Notes under the pieces: generated by a model
What the model saw: only the letters and a program-made list of their open reading frames with translations
Database searches by the model: none
What the model was told of the DNA's origin: nothing
Shown here: positions 62,089 through 64,000 of the stretch, one piece after another
How the letters are laid out: each line of letters opens with the position of its first letter
Position numbering within the stretch: the stretch's first letter is position 1
Translations under genes and position numbers: made by a program
DNA from: Paucimonas lemoignei
GTDB taxonomy: Bacteria; Pseudomonadota; Gammaproteobacteria; Burkholderiales; Burkholderiaceae_D
Reading direction: 5' to 3'
NCBI RefSeq assembly: GCF_004342585.1
Contig: NZ_SLZQ01000003.1
Location: forward strand, 62,001 to 126,000
Length of the DNA stretch: 64,000 nt

Positions 62089-62847
62089 ATGAATGACCAA
62101 CAGCTGTTACGTTACTCCCGCCATATCCTGCTCGATGAAATCGGTATCGAAGGTCAGGAAAAAATTCTGGCTGCACATGCGCTGGTGATTGGCGCAGGCG
62201 GCCTGGGCTCGCCGGCCTCCCTGTATCTGGCCTCGGCCGGCATCGGCACGCTGACGCTGGTGGATAACGATGAAGTCGATCTAACCAACCTGCAGCGGCA
62301 AATCCTGCACACGACCGAACGCATCGGCCAACCCAAGGTGGAATCGGGAAAACTGGCCCTGCGACAGATAAATCCGGAAGTGCGCATCGCCACGGTCGCT
62401 GAGCGCGTCGAGGGCGCACGTCTAGACGAACTTGTCCGCGCTGCCAGCGTGGTGCTCGACTGCAGCGACAACTTCGCGACGCGCCATGCCGTCAACCGTT
62501 CGTGCGTGGCGCACCGCGTGCCGCTGGTGTCGGGCGCGGCAATCCGCTTCGATGGGCAAATCAGCGTATTCGATCCGCGTGGCGGCGACATGCCCTGCTA
62601 TGCCTGCCTGTTCCCGCCCGACCAGCCATTCGAGGAAGTGCAATGCGCCACCATGGGCGTGTTTGCGCCGCTGGTCGGCATCATCGGCGCCATGCAAGCG
62701 GCCGAAGCCCTGAAACTCATCGCCGGAATCGGCGAATCCCTCGCCGGCCGCCTGCTGATGCTCGACGCCCGCAGCATGGAATGGAGCAGCATCGGCATCA
62801 CCCGCAACGATCACTGCCTCGTGTGTCATCCGCAAAACCCGGCCTGA
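62089..62847 (+). CDS. moeB: ThiF/MoeB family ubiquitin-like protein adenylyltransferase
   Basis: The protein adenylates the C-terminus of MoaD (molybdopterin synthase) or ThiS (thiazole synthesis). The 252-residue protein has RYSRHILLDEIGIEGQEKI, ATP-binding VIGAGGLGSPASLYLA, LVDNDEVDLTNLQRQILH, VVLDCSDNFATRHAVNRSC and zinc-binding Cys pairs (CYAC; CLVC). Length matches MoeB without a rhodanese domain. An in-frame extension upstream to 61945 has no support. Position after ctpA is common in Burkholderiales. MoeB versus ThiF cannot be settled from this sequence. Confidence 0.88.
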   Translation: MNDQQLLRYSRHILLDEIGIEGQEKILAAHALVIGAGGLGSPASLYLASAGIGTLTLVDNDEVDLTNLQRQILHTTERIGQPKVESGKLALRQINPEVRIATVAERVEGARLDELVRAASVVLDCSDNFATRHAVNRSCVAHRVPLVSGAAIRFDGQISVFDPRGGDMPCYACLFPPDQPFEEVQCATMGVFAPLVGIIGAMQAAEALKLIAGIGESLAGRLLMLDARSMEWSSIGITRNDHCLVCHPQNPA

Positions 62848-62881
62848 ACGACGCCTGTCGTTACGCTGTAAAGGAATTCAA

Positions 62882-63847
62882 TTGGTCCGCCCTCGCTATT
62901 TACCAGACAATTTCATGCTCATCCTGCTTGCCATCATCGTGGCGGCAAGCGTAGTGCCGGCGCGCGGACAGTTCGCCGTCTACATGGGATGGCTTACCAA
63001 TGCCGCCATTACCCTGCTGTTCTTTTTGCATGGCGCCAAGCTGTCGACCAAGGCGGTCATTGCCGGCCTGTCGCACTGGCGCCTGCATGCCCTGGTGTTT
63101 GCCTGCACTTTCTTGATGTTCCCTTTGCTTGGCCTGGCATTGAAGCCCGTGCTGCTGCCACTGATCGGCCAGGAGCTGTATGTCGGCATGCTGTACCTGT
63201 GCGCCCTGCCCGCGACCGTGCAATCGGCGATTGCCTTCACATCCATGGCGCGCGGTAATATCCCGGCGGCGATCTGTTCCGCCGCCACGTCGAGCCTGAT
63301 CGGGATTTTCCTGACGCCGCTGCTGGTCATGCTGCTCATCGGCGGCGACATGCATGGGCATTCTTTGGGAGATGCGGTCGGCAAGATCATGGTGCAGTTG
63401 TTGCTGCCGTTCGTGGCGGGACAAGTGGCGCGGCGCTGGATCGGCGCCTGGATCGATAAGAACAAGTCCTGGCTGAAGAATGTCGACCAGGGCTCGGTAT
63501 TTCTGGTGGTGTATACCGCATTCAGCCATGCCGTGGTGGAAGGACTCTGGGCGAAGCTGCCGCTGACGCAATTTGCTGCCCTGTTACTGGCGTGCTCACT
63601 GTTGCTGGCGCTGGTGTTGGGGCTGACGTATTTTCTTGCCAGACGCCTTGGCTTCAATATCGAAGACCGCATCACGATCCTGTTTGCGGGATCCAAGAAA
63701 AGCCTGGCTACCGGCGTGCCGATGGCGCAAGTCCTGTTTGCCAGTGCCGCTATCGGGCCGATGCTGCTGCCGTTGATGCTGTTCCACCAGATTCAATTGA
63801 TGGTGTGCGCGGTGCTGGCCAAGCGCTTTGCCGCCCGGCCGACGTAA
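62882..63847 (+). CDS. Bile acid:sodium symporter (SBF-like) family protein
   Basis: The 321-residue protein has about nine to ten membrane helices. RPRYLPDNFMLILLAIIVAASVVPARG at the N-terminus, LCALPATVQSAIAFTSMARGNIPAAICSAATSSLIGIFLTPL and ITILFAGSKKSLATGVPMAQVLF are typical of the SBF-like YfeH group. The substrate is unknown. The frame starts at a TTG with AAGGAATTCA before it, an uncommon start. It is convergent with the minus-strand gene at the right edge. Confidence 0.88.
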   Translation: MVRPRYLPDNFMLILLAIIVAASVVPARGQFAVYMGWLTNAAITLLFFLHGAKLSTKAVIAGLSHWRLHALVFACTFLMFPLLGLALKPVLLPLIGQELYVGMLYLCALPATVQSAIAFTSMARGNIPAAICSAATSSLIGIFLTPLLVMLLIGGDMHGHSLGDAVGKIMVQLLLPFVAGQVARRWIGAWIDKNKSWLKNVDQGSVFLVVYTAFSHAVVEGLWAKLPLTQFAALLLACSLLLALVLGLTYFLARRLGFNIEDRITILFAGSKKSLATGVPMAQVLFASAAIGPMLLPLMLFHQIQLMVCAVLAKRFAARPT

Positions 63848-63881
63848 ATAAAAAAGACCAGCCGGCATCCACCGACTGGCC
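63847..63881 (-). terminator. Rho-independent terminator of the right-edge gene
   Basis: On the minus strand GGCCAGTCGG (from 63881) pairs with CCGGCTGGTC (to 63856) with two wobble pairs and a 6-nt loop, followed by TTTTTTATTT. A second 9-bp inverted repeat, GCTGCTGCC/GGCAGCAGC (63901–63928), lies between it and the stop codon but lacks a T-run. Confidence 0.8.
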
Positions 63882-63940
63882 AACCTGGCATGAGGCCAAT
63901 GCTGCTGCCTGAAAGTTCCGGCAGCAGCATCCAAAGGAAC

Positions 63941-64000
63941 TTACTGCAGCGGGCCGCAGCTGGACGAGTTGGTCCAGACACCTTCGCACTTGTACAGGGT
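63941..64000 (-). CDS. C-terminal end of a gene cut by the window edge
   Basis: The minus strand reads TLYKCEGVWTNSSSCGPLQ and a TAA stop, entering from the right edge. Two Cys within 11 residues suggest an exported, disulfide-bonded protein end. The product cannot be identified from 19 residues. The terminator at 63847–63881 fits this gene's direction and supports it as real. Confidence 0.55.
   Translation of the reverse strand, partial: TLYKCEGVWTNSSSCGPLQ

Overview
The window looks like the chromosome of a betaproteobacterium in the order Burkholderiales. It is most like an Oxalobacteraceae member (Herminiimonas/Collimonas/Herbaspirillum-type), judged from protein wording and gene order: ahcY–holin-like–metF behind an SAH riboswitch, rhodanese–grxC–secB–gpsA facing gpmA–envC–ctpA–moeB, and dapF–DUF484–xerC. 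The genus cannot be fixed from sequence alone. Coding density is high. No tRNA, rRNA, CRISPR array, insertion sequence or prophage was seen.

Layout. 1–8.3 kb: the 5' part of a fused indolepyruvate ferredoxin oxidoreductase gene, a secreted EF-hand protein, a GNAT acetyltransferase, a run of overlapping genes (slt, an NDUFA9-like dehydrogenase, GST, cca) and fau. 8.3–16.3 kb: single-chain pyruvate carboxylase, secreted PHA depolymerase A with a divergent AraC regulator, and a chemoreceptor with an unusual C-terminal sensor-like domain. 16.4–22 kb: a SAM-cycle block with ahcY/holin-like/metF behind an SAH riboswitch, an M14 peptidase, and metK, which has a repeat after its stop codon and an RBS-pairing inverted repeat before its start. 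22–32.7 kb: two lipid A-type acyltransferases, dapF, DUF484, xerC, a CobW/COG0523 GTPase, a DksA variant with a histone-like tail, a duplicated STAS protein, and hslVU behind a sigma32-type promoter. 32.7–44 kb: a complete type II secretion operon transcribed gspG-H-I-J-K-L-M-N-D-E-F-C. 44.3–49.2 kb: a four-gene Gtr-like glycosylation cluster. 49.3–53.3 kb: secreted PHA depolymerases B and C with a LuxR-type regulator between them. 53.7–64 kb: cupin, gpsA, SH3 protein, secB, grxC and rhodanese on the minus strand; gpmA, envC, ctpA, EamA transporter, acetyltransferase remnant, moeB and SBF transporter on the plus strand; and the tail of one more minus-strand gene.

How it fits together. The three extracellular depolymerases come from two catalytic families but share one Thr-rich linker and one roughly 57-residue C-terminal domain. 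They have Sec-type signal peptides and lie 5–20 kb from a full type II secretion operon, their likely exporter. Two dedicated-looking regulators (AraC, LuxR) are divergent from them. This suggests an extracellular polyester-degrading programme. The SAM-cycle genes carry one recognisable riboswitch (ahcY) and one unassigned RNA structure (metK), so the window may hold two RNA-level controls of one pathway.
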